Source: Pseudonocardia sp. DSM 110487 (GTDB lineage Bacteria > Actinomycetota > Actinomycetes > Mycobacteriales > Pseudonocardiaceae). Taken from it: a stretch of 64,000 bases of DNA. A program made the translations under genes and the position numbers. Below the pieces are notes generated by a model that had not been told where the DNA came from, made no database searches, and saw only the letters and a list, made by a program, of their open reading frames with translations. This document shows, one piece after another, positions 1-7,481 of this stretch; within the stretch, counting starts at the first letter, position 1; every line of letters begins with the position of its first letter. The DNA is taken from positions 7,068,001 to 7,132,000 of the forward strand of contig NZ_CP080521.1 in the NCBI RefSeq assembly GCF_019468565.1, in the 5' to 3' direction.

Positions 1-24
1 TGGTGGGTCGGGTTACTTTGGCCC

Positions 25-744
25 ATGGACGAGCTGACGCCGAGGTACCTGCTGTCCCTCCCGCTGCACGTCGTCACCGAGGTCTACGGAGAGAAGGGAC
101 TGCGCAGGCGGTTCCAGCTCGAGGTCGCGACCTTCACCGAGGCCGGACGGTCGGTGCTGGAGCGGGCGTTCCGGCTCACGGAGCGGCTGCACCGCGACGA
201 CCGCCGGTCCCGCGAACCCGTCCTCAACCACCTGCTGCGCGTCACCCTCCGGATCATGTGTCACTACCAGGTCCGCGACGTCGATGTGCTCGCCGCCGCC
301 CTGCTGCACGACGCCGTCGAGGATCACCCCGAGGAGCTGGCGGGCGGCGCACCCGAGGACCCCACCACGGCGGCACTCGCCGTGCTGGCGCGCGACTTCG
401 GCCCACGGGTGGCCGAGCTGGTGGGCGCGGTCACCAACCCCGCATACGACCCGGCAAGGGACAAGGACGACCAGTACCGGGAGCACGTGGCAACCAGCCT
501 GGCCGGCAACCCGTGGGCCCGTCCGATCAAGGTCTCCGACTTCACCGACAACGGCGTCGGCGTCCTCTACACGGTTGGGCCGAAGGTGCGCCGGGCCGCG
601 GTGAAGTACGGCCCGCTGGTGCCGGTGCTGCGCGAGCTCGTCGCCCGACCCGACACCCCACTGACGGACGACGTCAAAGCGAAGATCGCCGGCCAGTTCG
701 ATCTCGCCGAGCAACGGTTCGCCGCGATCCTCGAGCCGAGCTGA
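25..744 (+). CDS. HD-domain phosphohydrolase, SpoT/RelA hydrolase-like
   Basis: A 239-residue protein resembling the hydrolase half of RelA/SpoT enzymes. The metal-binding HD pair is in LLHDAVED (His95, Asp96, with Glu99 and Asp100). A possible further ligand is His69 in NHLLRV, and IKVSDFTDN near residue 168 matches the family's KLADRLHN-like segment. No synthetase, TGS or ACT domain is present, so it may be a small alarmone hydrolase or another nucleotide phosphohydrolase; the substrate is inferred only from family likeness. It is the first gene in the window and its ATG is 24 bases from the edge. Its 3' end overlaps the convergent MFS gene by 71 bases. Confidence 0.75.
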   Translation: MDELTPRYLLSLPLHVVTEVYGEKGLRRRFQLEVATFTEAGRSVLERAFRLTERLHRDDRRSREPVLNHLLRVTLRIMCHYQVRDVDVLAAALLHDAVEDHPEELAGGAPEDPTTAALAVLARDFGPRVAELVGAVTNPAYDPARDKDDQYREHVATSLAGNPWARPIKVSDFTDNGVGVLYTVGPKVRRAAVKYGPLVPVLRELVARPDTPLTDDVKAKIAGQFDLAEQRFAAILEPS

Positions 745-2002
745 CACGTGGAGCGAGCTGCACCCGGGACAGCAGCAGCGGGCTGGCGAGGATGAGCAGC
801 CCCGCAACCGTGATCGCCGTGCGCGGGCTCGTGGCGTCGGCGAGCAGACCGGCGAGCGCGCTGAAGACGGCGATGGCCAAGCCGTTGCCGATCGACCAGG
901 CCGACAGGGCGCGGGCGACGCGGTCGTCGGGCGTGTTCTCGAGCCGGTAGGCGGCGAGTACCGGCGTGAACAGGCTCATGCTGATGATCACCGCGAACTC
1001 GACGGCCATCACGGTCGCGAGGCCTGCGGCACCGGGCTGAACGAAGGCCAGGCCGATCAGCCAGACCGCGCGCAGCGTGCCGACCGTGCGGAGGATCCGG
1101 TGCTGGCCGTACCTCGCCACGACCCGGCGGGCGAGGCGCGATCCGATGAGCCCGCCGACGCAGGGGGCGGCGAACGCGAGGCCGTACTGCCATGGCGCGA
1201 ACCCGAGCTCCCCGAGCATGAGCACGGCGAGCAACGGCTCGGTGGCCATGATCAGCCCGGCGACGAGCAGGTTGTTGACGTAGAGCGCCCGCAGGCCGGG
1301 GTGGCTCATGATGTGCCGCCAGCCGTCGAGCAACTCGCCGGCCCGGACCCTGCTCTCGGTTCGCCGCGGGCATTCCTCGCGGCCCCGGATCGCCGTGATC
1401 CCCAGTGCGGAGAGCAGGTAGCTCACCGCATCGACGACCACGGTCGCCACCGGCCCGAAGATGCCGATCGCCGCCCCGCCCAGCGGTGGCCCGACGGCGA
1501 TCGAGCTCCAGGTCGTCGACTCGAACCGCGCGTTGGCCACGAGCAGGTCCTCCGGCCGGACGAGAGCCTTGAGGCAGGCCCCGCTCGCCGCCGTGAAGGC
1601 GATCTTGGCCGCGGCGACGACGGCCGAGACGACCAGCAACTGGGCGAATCCGAGCCCGCCGAAGGCGTACGCGACCGGGATGGACATCATGGCCGCGAAC
1701 CGGGCCAGGTCCATCGCGATCATCACCGGGCGTTTGCGGCGGAACTCCACCCACGGGCCGAGCGGCAGCGCGATCAGCGCGCCCACCGCAGGCCCGACCG
1801 CGGCGAGGACGGACACCTGAGCCGGGCCGGCATCCAACACCAGCACGGCGATGAGCGGGAGCGCACCGAACCCCAGCCCGGACCCATAGGCGCTGACGGC
1901 GTATGACGCCCACAGCCATCCGAACTGCCGGCCCAGCGCCACGGAACCCCATTTCGACAACTCGACGTTGATCGCCCCGATCGAAGCATTCCGGTCAAAC
2001 AA
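674..2002 (-). CDS. MFS transporter
   Basis: A 442-residue major facilitator of the drug-exporter-like 12-helix type. It starts with GRQFGWLWASYAVSAYGSGLG and has the short charged loop LGPWVEFRRKRPV between helices 2 and 3. The last 30 or so residues are Arg/Ser-rich and lie in the overlap with the convergent HD gene, so they may be a read-through tail. The assigned start is TTG with no clear ribosome site; a start 12-20 residues further in is possible. The gene is divergent from a LysR regulator across 51 bases, which suggests that this regulator controls it. The substrate is unknown. Confidence 0.8.
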   Translation of the reverse strand: MFDRNASIGAINVELSKWGSVALGRQFGWLWASYAVSAYGSGLGFGALPLIAVLVLDAGPAQVSVLAAVGPAVGALIALPLGPWVEFRRKRPVMIAMDLARFAAMMSIPVAYAFGGLGFAQLLVVSAVVAAAKIAFTAASGACLKALVRPEDLLVANARFESTTWSSIAVGPPLGGAAIGIFGPVATVVVDAVSYLLSALGITAIRGREECPRRTESRVRAGELLDGWRHIMSHPGLRALYVNNLLVAGLIMATEPLLAVLMLGELGFAPWQYGLAFAAPCVGGLIGSRLARRVVARYGQHRILRTVGTLRAVWLIGLAFVQPGAAGLATVMAVEFAVIISMSLFTPVLAAYRLENTPDDRVARALSAWSIGNGLAIAVFSALAGLLADATSPRTAITVAGLLILASPLLLSRVQLAPRVSSARGSRRTVARRDRTGRRSSL

Positions 2003-2020
2003 CTGAATCGGCGGAGAAAC

Positions 2021-2035
2021 ACAACCAGGGGTTGT
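2021..2035. promoter_or_regulatory. Inverted repeat between the MFS and LysR genes
   Basis: ACAACC-AGG-GGTTGT is a perfect 6+6 inverted repeat in the 51-base gap between the divergent MFS and LysR starts. Its size and place fit a LysR or other regulator binding site acting on both promoters. The function is inferred from position. Confidence 0.45.
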
Positions 2036-2053
2036 ACAAGTAGGGTTCGGCGC

Positions 2054-3010
2054 GTGGATCTCGACGCCGTGCGCACCTTCGTCGCCGCCGCGGACGCCGG
2101 CCAGTTCCAGGAAGCCGCCGCCGTGCTGTCGGTCACCCAGCAGGCCGTCTCCAAGCGCATCGCCGCCCTGGAGAAGGACCTGGGGGTACGCCTGTTCACC
2201 CGCACGGCCCGCGGGGCCCAGCTCACCATCGACGGCCAGGCGTTCCTACCGCATGCCCGTGAGCTCCTCCGGGCGGAAGAGCGGGCCGACGCGTCCGTGC
2301 GTCCTGGGCGACGCGCGCTCCGCGTGGACGTCGTCGGCCGTCGGGTCGCACCGGCCGTGCTCCTGCAGGACTTCTACCGCGCGCACCCGGAGATCGAACT
2401 GGACGTGGTGACGCTGAATGCCCCGGTCAGCGCCGCGATCGCCGCTGTCGAGTCCGGCACGATCGACGCCACCTTCCACGCCGTCCCGGGTCCGGTGCCC
2501 GACACGATCAAGGCCGTCCGGGTGATCGACGAGCCGCACGAGCTGCTCGTCGGGCCCCGCCACGCGCTCGCCAACGCTCGCTCCGTCACACCTGCACAGC
2601 TCGCCGGACATCGGATCTGGATGCCCGGCATGGCACCCGATGCCGAATGGGCCGCGTACTACGACGAACTCGCCGCCGCGTTCGGGCTCACGATCGACGT
2701 GGTCGGGCCCAGCTTCGGGGCAGAGGCCCTGCTGGACGAGATCGCCGATTGCCCGGAACTGGCGACGTTCGTCGGTGAACGCTCGCGGTACCTGTGGCCG
2801 GACCGCTACGACCTGCGGCGCATCCCGGTGCGGAATCCGGCACCCATCTACCCGATGTCACTGATCTGGCGCGCCGACAACCCGCATCCCACGCTGAATA
2901 GCCTTCACGACTATCTGGTCTCCCGACGAGTGGACGCACCGGAAACGGAGGTCTGGACACCAAAATGGGCGCCGGAGTTCCGGCTGAACGGCACTTCTGC
3001 TCATATCTAG
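2054..3010 (+). CDS. LysR-family transcriptional regulator
   Basis: A 318-residue LysR regulator. The N-terminal winged helix has the usual pattern: MDLDAVRTFVAAADAG, then AAAVLSVTQQAVSKRIAAL, then LGVRLFTR. A periplasmic-binding-like effector domain follows from about residue 90. The start is GTG. It is divergent from the MFS gene at 674-2002, its likely target. Its TAG stop shares the four bases CTAG at 3007-3010 with the TAG stop of convergent folA, so there is no room for a terminator between them. Confidence 0.85.
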   Translation: MDLDAVRTFVAAADAGQFQEAAAVLSVTQQAVSKRIAALEKDLGVRLFTRTARGAQLTIDGQAFLPHARELLRAEERADASVRPGRRALRVDVVGRRVAPAVLLQDFYRAHPEIELDVVTLNAPVSAAIAAVESGTIDATFHAVPGPVPDTIKAVRVIDEPHELLVGPRHALANARSVTPAQLAGHRIWMPGMAPDAEWAAYYDELAAAFGLTIDVVGPSFGAEALLDEIADCPELATFVGERSRYLWPDRYDLRRIPVRNPAPIYPMSLIWRADNPHPTLNSLHDYLVSRRVDAPETEVWTPKWAPEFRLNGTSAHI

Positions 3011-3486
3011 AGTTCCGGAGGTCGGGGGTCAGCGAAGGTCAGGAACCGGTAGTGCAGCCCGGTCGACGACTCCTCCCACTCCCCCACGGAGTCCGGCGAG
3101 CGCCCCACGTCCGGCGCGTACGTGTCACCGTCGAAGAGCTCCCGGATCTCGGTCACCTCGATCCGGTCCGCGAACGGCAGCGCCGCCCGGTACACCGAGG
3201 CGCCGCCGATCACCCACACGTCCCCGGACACCGCGGCGAGCGCCTGCCGCAGGTCGGGGAACGTCTCCACACCTTCCTGGGGCGTGCGCGACAACACGAC
3301 GTTTCGCCTGCCCGGCAGCGGCCGGAACCGCGGAGGAAGCGACTCCCATGTGCGGCGGCCCATGAGCACGGTCGCGCCCGTGGTCAGGGCGCGGAAGTGC
3401 TTCAGATCCTCCGGCAGGTGCCACGGCAGCGTGCCGTCGCGCCCGATGACGCCGTTCGCCGACTGCGCCCAGACGAGTCCGATCAC
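3007..3486 (-). CDS. folA: Dihydrofolate reductase
   Basis: A 159-residue enzyme, the same length as E. coli FolA, that reduces dihydrofolate to tetrahydrofolate with NADPH. Diagnostic segments are the N-terminal IGLVWAQSANGVIGRDGTLP (residues 2-21), PWHLPEDLKHF, the cofactor region VLMGRRTWESLP, and VWVIGGASVYRAALP near residue 97. It starts with GTG, overlapping the thyA stop by four bases (GTGA), so the two are translationally coupled. The pairing makes sense because thymidylate synthase turns methylene-tetrahydrofolate into dihydrofolate, the substrate of this enzyme. Confidence 0.95.
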   Translation of the reverse strand: MIGLVWAQSANGVIGRDGTLPWHLPEDLKHFRALTTGATVLMGRRTWESLPPRFRPLPGRRNVVLSRTPQEGVETFPDLRQALAAVSGDVWVIGGASVYRAALPFADRIEVTEIRELFDGDTYAPDVGRSPDSVGEWEESSTGLHYRFLTFADPRPPEL

Positions 3487-4280
3487 ACCGCCACCGGTGC
3501 CTTGATGCCGGGGTGCGGGTCGTAGCCGTCGATCGTGATGTGCTCGTAGGTGTAGTCGAACAGGCTCTCCGCGGGCTTCAGGCTCAGCGTGGGGAACGGC
3601 CGCGCCTCGCGTGCGAGCTGCGTGCGGACCTGGTCCTCGTGGTTGTCGTAGATGTGGCAGTCGCCGCCGGTCCAGATGAACTCCCCGACGCCGAGCCCGA
3701 CCTGTTCGGCGATCATGTGCGTCAGCAGCGCGTAGCTGGCGATGTTGAACGGCACGCCGAGGAACAGGTCCGCGCTGCGCTGGTAAAGCTGGCAGGACAG
3801 CTCACCGTCGGCGACGTAGAACTGGAAGAACGCGTGGCACGGCGGCAGCGCCATCCGCGGGATGTCGGCGACGTTCCAGGCGGACACGATGATCCGCCGG
3901 GAGTCAGGGCTCTCGCGCAGCGTGCGCAGCACCTCGCTGATCTGGTCGATGTGCCCGCCGTCGGGGGTCGGCCACGACCGCCACTGCACGCCGTAGATCG
4001 GGCCGAGATCACCGTCCGGCCCCGCCCACTCGTCCCAGATCGTGACGCCGTTCTCCCGCAGCCACGTGACGTTCCCGTCACCGCGCAGGAACCACAGCAG
4101 CTCGTACGCGACCGAGCGGAAGTGGACCTTCTTCGTCGTGATCAGCGGAAAGCCGTCGGACAGCCGGTAGCGCAGCTGATGGCCGAAGACCGACCGCGTG
4201 CCCGTGCCGGTGCGGTCCTGCTTGCGCGCGCCCGTGTCGAGCACGTGGCGGAGCAGGTCTTCGTACTGCGTGTCCGGCAT
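3483..4280 (-). CDS. thyA: Thymidylate synthase (ThyA type)
   Basis: A 265-residue folate-dependent thymidylate synthase (E. coli: 264) that makes dTMP from dUMP. The start MPDTQYEDLLRHVLDTG is the usual family start; the frame stays open upstream but that part is not protein-like. The nucleophile is Cys148 in MALPPCHAFFQF. Other conserved parts are RTGTGT, YELLWFLRGD, QLYQRSADLFLGVPFN and the C-terminal IKAPVAV. It is first in a two-gene operon with folA. The gap to the divergent gene at 4324 is 43 bases. Confidence 0.96.
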   Translation of the reverse strand: MPDTQYEDLLRHVLDTGARKQDRTGTGTRSVFGHQLRYRLSDGFPLITTKKVHFRSVAYELLWFLRGDGNVTWLRENGVTIWDEWAGPDGDLGPIYGVQWRSWPTPDGGHIDQISEVLRTLRESPDSRRIIVSAWNVADIPRMALPPCHAFFQFYVADGELSCQLYQRSADLFLGVPFNIASYALLTHMIAEQVGLGVGEFIWTGGDCHIYDNHEDQVRTQLAREARPFPTLSLKPAESLFDYTYEHITIDGYDPHPGIKAPVAV

Positions 4281-4323
4281 GCCCGGGGAGCCTAATAGGG
4301 GTGCACGGGCCCACGATGAGGAC

Positions 4324-4887
4324 ATGAGGATCGAACCCGGCGATCTCGAGTTGACCATGGATGAGTTGCGCATGGTCGCTCGCTTCGCAGTGCAGAGCGC
4401 CGAGGACGTTCTGACCGTCTTCGAGCAGCACCACCCCGACGACAGACGACCACGTGCGGCTGTCGAAGCGGCGTGGGCGTTCGTCGGCGGCGCCAACCGT
4501 ACGAAGCTGCAGCGCGTCACCTCCTTGGATGCGCACCGAGCGGCCAAGGAAGCGACGACCGAGGCCGCGAAGCATGCCGCACACGCCGCCGGTGACGCCG
4601 CCTCCGCCGCGTACCTCCACCCGCCCGCTGCTGTGCAGGGCTGGGCGCCGTCCGTCAGGGCGTCGCAGGTCGGGCACATCCTGCGGGCCGCAGCGCACGC
4701 GGCATGTGCGGCCGAGCTGTACGCCGATGGCGATCCGGGCGTGGGCGACGAGCGCATCGAGCGGGCTCGTCAGCGTGCGACACGCGTCCTTGTCGACGTG
4801 CTCGGGCGTTTCCCTCCTGCACCCGTCGGCAAGACCCGCGTCGCACAGCTCATGAAGAGCTTGGACACATCGTTGCGGTCAGGCTGA
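4324..4887 (+). CDS. Imm5-like putative immunity-family protein
   Basis: A 187-residue, Ala/His-rich, mostly helical protein. Segments MDELRMVARFAVQSAEDVL, AAVEAAWAFVGGA and VGHILRAAAHAACAAEL match actinobacterial proteins often labelled putative immunity protein (Imm-5-like) or, wrongly, exonuclease SbcC. The ATG at 4324 was chosen over upstream starts because the family begins near ELRMVARFA. No toxin gene is adjacent, so an immunity role is not supported by context. It is divergent from thyA. Function unknown. Confidence 0.6.
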   Translation: MRIEPGDLELTMDELRMVARFAVQSAEDVLTVFEQHHPDDRRPRAAVEAAWAFVGGANRTKLQRVTSLDAHRAAKEATTEAAKHAAHAAGDAASAAYLHPPAAVQGWAPSVRASQVGHILRAAAHAACAAELYADGDPGVGDERIERARQRATRVLVDVLGRFPPAPVGKTRVAQLMKSLDTSLRSG

Positions 4888-4921
4888 TCGCGGCGCGGTT
4901 CGGGACCGCATGCCGCTGCCT

Positions 4922-5326
4922 TCAGACGTTCCGGTCACGGGAGCCGGGCCCGTCCACGTTCCAGGATCTGATCCGATTCGGCCAGATCCGCAGGACCTCG
5001 CTGGTGAATCCTTCAATCATCGGCCCTTGTGTCGCGACCAATTCGGCGCGTCCCCGGATTTCCAGCCCGCGGCCGCGCTGGCCGCCAGGGCCGACAGGCT
5101 CGTCCGCAACGTCGTCGATCACGATCGATACGCGAGGTTCGACCGCGATGTTGCGCGCCTTGCGCGACGTGCTCAGGCCGGGCCCACCAACGTCAACGAC
5201 TCCGGAATCGAGGTCGACCCAGCACGCCACCGGGTGATTCATCGGTGCACCGGACGGCCCTATCGTGGCCAGCCGACCCAGCGGGTGTTTGGTCAGGTAC
5301 CTCTTCTCACGCGCAGTGAAGATCAT
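4922..5326 (-). CDS. PPOX-class F420-dependent oxidoreductase
   Basis: A 134-residue split-barrel flavin/deazaflavin-binding protein of the pyridoxamine-5'-phosphate-oxidase superfamily. It begins MIFTAREKRYLTKHPLGRLAT, followed by GAPMNHPVACWVDLDSG and STSRKARNIAVEPRVSIVID, typical of the F420-dependent PPOX group of actinobacteria. The short form with C-terminal RIWPNRIRSWNVDGPG is normal for the group. Substrate unknown. It converges on the Imm5-like gene and is divergent from the glutamate-synthase-like gene. Confidence 0.8.
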   Translation of the reverse strand: MIFTAREKRYLTKHPLGRLATIGPSGAPMNHPVACWVDLDSGVVDVGGPGLSTSRKARNIAVEPRVSIVIDDVADEPVGPGGQRGRGLEIRGRAELVATQGPMIEGFTSEVLRIWPNRIRSWNVDGPGSRDRNV

Positions 5327-5343
5327 TTTTCAGAGGGTAGTAG

Positions 5344-5359
5344 CTGAAGTCGACTTCAG
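5344..5359. promoter_or_regulatory. Perfect 16-base palindrome
   Basis: CTGAAGTCGACTTCAG is an exact palindrome in the gap between the divergent PPOX gene (start 5326) and the FMN glutamate-synthase-like gene (start 5441). It lies 18 bases upstream of the PPOX start. It is a good candidate operator for an unidentified dimeric regulator; no regulator gene is adjacent. Confidence 0.5.
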
Positions 5360-5440
5360 GTCAAATTGTCTGGTTCGCAGGCTACGATCTTCGCAGCTCC
5401 TGACCTGCGCGAGCGAGCGGACCGGAGCAGACTCTGACGG

Positions 5441-7012
5441 ATGAAATGGCGTCGGGTGCTGCCGTTGGCCGCCGCAGCCGGGGTCGCCGCCCACGACCTC
5501 GTGCAGCGCCGGCACGCGTTGCTCCGCAACTTCCCCGTGATCGGCCACGGCCGGTACCTCGTCGAGAAGATCGGGCCCGAGCTGCGGCAGTACATCGTCG
5601 CAGGCAACGACGAGGAGCGCCCGTTCAGCCGCGACCAGCGACGCTGGGTGTACGCCTCGGCCAAGCTCGAGAACAACTACTTCGGCTTCGGCACCGACAA
5701 CGACGTGGAGCACACGCCGGGCTACGTGATCGTGAAGCACCGGACGTTCGGCCGCGCCGTGCCCGCGTCCAGCCCTCGCGCAGGCCACGAGGCGTGGCTC
5801 CCGTGCGCCAAGGTGCTCGGTGCCGCCCGCGGGCGCAGACGGGCGTTCCGCCCGGACTCGGTCGTGAACATCTCCGGAATGAGCTTCGGATCGCTCTCCG
5901 GCAACGCGGTGGCGGCGCTGAACAAGGGGGCGGCGCTCGCCGGATGCATGCAGAACACCGGCGAGGGCAGCGTGTCGCCCCACCACCTGCTCGGCGGGGA
6001 GCTGGTGTGGCAGATCGGCACCGGCTACTTCGGCTGCCGCGACGAGCACGGCCGATTCGACCTGCACCGGCTGAAGGACGTCGTGGCAGCGGCCCCGATC
6101 CGGGCGCTGGAGGTGAAGCTCAGCCAGGGCGCCAAGCCGTCGCTGGGCGGGCTGCTGCCCGGCGTCAAGGTCTCCCCCGAGATCGCGTCCACCCGCGGTG
6201 TCCCCGTGGGGCGCGACTGCGTGAGCCCGTCCCGGCACGCCGAGTTCACCAACACCGACGAGCTGCTGGACTGGGTCGAGATGCTCGCCGCGGAGACCGG
6301 GCTTCCCGTCGGCATCAAGTCCGCCGTCGGCGACATGGCGTTCTGGGACGAGCTCACCCACCTCATGGCCGACACCGAACGCGGCGTCGACTTCGTCAAC
6401 ATCGACGGCGGCGAGGGCGGGACCGGAGCGTCGCCGCTCGTATTCACCGACTCCGTGGCCCTGCCGTTCCGGATGGGCTTCAGCCGGGTCTACCGGACGT
6501 TCGCGCAGCGCGGGTTGCACGAGCAGGTCGTGTTCGCCGGAGCCGGGAAACTCGGCTTGCCCGACAACGCCGTGACCGCATTCGCGCTCGGCGTCGACCT
6601 GGTCTACGTCGCGCGCGAGGCGATGCTCGCGATCGGCTGCATCCAGGCCCAGAAATGCCACACCGACACCTGCCCGACCGGTGTGGCGACGCAGAACCGC
6701 TGGCTTGCCCACGGCCTCGACCCGGAGCTGAAATCGGTGCGGGCGGCGAACTACATCCGCACCCTCCGTCGCGACCTGCTCAAGGTGGCCGAGGCCACCG
6801 GCGTCGAGCACCCCGCCCTCATCGGCAGCGACGACGTCGAGATCCTCACCGGGCAGACCGTGGGCACGCCGCTGCACGAGATCTACGGCTACGAACCCGA
6901 CTGGGGCTATCCGTCCGCCGCCGATCAGGCCGCCGTCGTGAAGCTGATGACCGACACCGCATCACAGGGCGGTTCGGCACAGCCCTCGCCCACCGCCGCC
7001 GGTAAATCCTGA
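5441..7012 (+). CDS. FMN-binding glutamate-synthase-family protein
   Basis: A 523-residue stand-alone homologue of the FMN/synthase domain of glutamate synthase (GltB). The N-terminus (residues 1-50) is hydrophobic and then basic, suggesting membrane association. Conserved parts include VVNISGMSFGSLSGNAV, the FMN region FVNIDGGEGGTGASP, and the Fe-S-type cysteine motif CIQAQKCHTDTCPTGVATQ. It lacks the glutaminase and GXGXG domains of true glutamate synthase, so the substrate is unknown. Such orphan forms are common in actinobacteria. It ends 27 bases before the convergent UspA gene, with a small CCGTCGACGACGG hairpin between. Confidence 0.85.
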   Translation: MKWRRVLPLAAAAGVAAHDLVQRRHALLRNFPVIGHGRYLVEKIGPELRQYIVAGNDEERPFSRDQRRWVYASAKLENNYFGFGTDNDVEHTPGYVIVKHRTFGRAVPASSPRAGHEAWLPCAKVLGAARGRRRAFRPDSVVNISGMSFGSLSGNAVAALNKGAALAGCMQNTGEGSVSPHHLLGGELVWQIGTGYFGCRDEHGRFDLHRLKDVVAAAPIRALEVKLSQGAKPSLGGLLPGVKVSPEIASTRGVPVGRDCVSPSRHAEFTNTDELLDWVEMLAAETGLPVGIKSAVGDMAFWDELTHLMADTERGVDFVNIDGGEGGTGASPLVFTDSVALPFRMGFSRVYRTFAQRGLHEQVVFAGAGKLGLPDNAVTAFALGVDLVYVAREAMLAIGCIQAQKCHTDTCPTGVATQNRWLAHGLDPELKSVRAANYIRTLRRDLLKVAEATGVEHPALIGSDDVEILTGQTVGTPLHEIYGYEPDWGYPSAADQAAVVKLMTDTASQGGSAQPSPTAAGKS

Positions 7013-7039
7013 TCCGACCCGCCGTCGACGACGGCCAGG

Positions 7040-7477
7040 TCAGCGCACGACCACCACCGGGCACTCCGCGTGGGCCACGATGTGTTGGCTGACCGAGCCC
7101 AGCAACATCCCGGCGAATCCCTCGCGGCCCCGCGCCCCGACCACCAACAGGTCGGCCTCCTTCGACCGCTCGATCAGCACCTTGGCCGGGTTCCCCTCCG
7201 CGATCGAGGTTCGCACATCCACGGCCGGCGTCGTGGGGGTGAGATCGGCGGTGAACCGCTCCAGCATGGCCAGGGCGTCGTCCTTCGGCTGGGTCTCGTA
7301 GCCCTCCGGAGGGAGCGACCCGTACGGCGGGGCCATGAACAACGCCGGCCGGTGCCATGCCGTGACCGCGGTGAGGGAAGCGCCGTGGTGCGTGGCCTCG
7401 CCGTAGGCCCAGTGCAGGGCGATCCGGCTGTTCTCGGATCCGTCGACCCCAACGATGATGAGCTTGATCTCTGGCAT
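7040..7477 (-). CDS. Universal stress protein, single UspA domain
   Basis: A 145-residue UspA protein beginning MPEIKLIIVGVDGSENS. The ATP-binding motif G-x2-G-x9-G-S is intact in GARGREGFAGMLLGS, so it is probably of the ATP-binding class. The start at 7477 was chosen over one further upstream because it begins at the domain edge. It starts four bases after the stop of the MFS-UspA fusion and is almost surely co-transcribed with it. Confidence 0.88.
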   Translation of the reverse strand: MPEIKLIIVGVDGSENSRIALHWAYGEATHHGASLTAVTAWHRPALFMAPPYGSLPPEGYETQPKDDALAMLERFTADLTPTTPAVDVRTSIAEGNPAKVLIERSKEADLLVVGARGREGFAGMLLGSVSQHIVAHAECPVVVVR

Positions 7478-7481
7478 GGGT

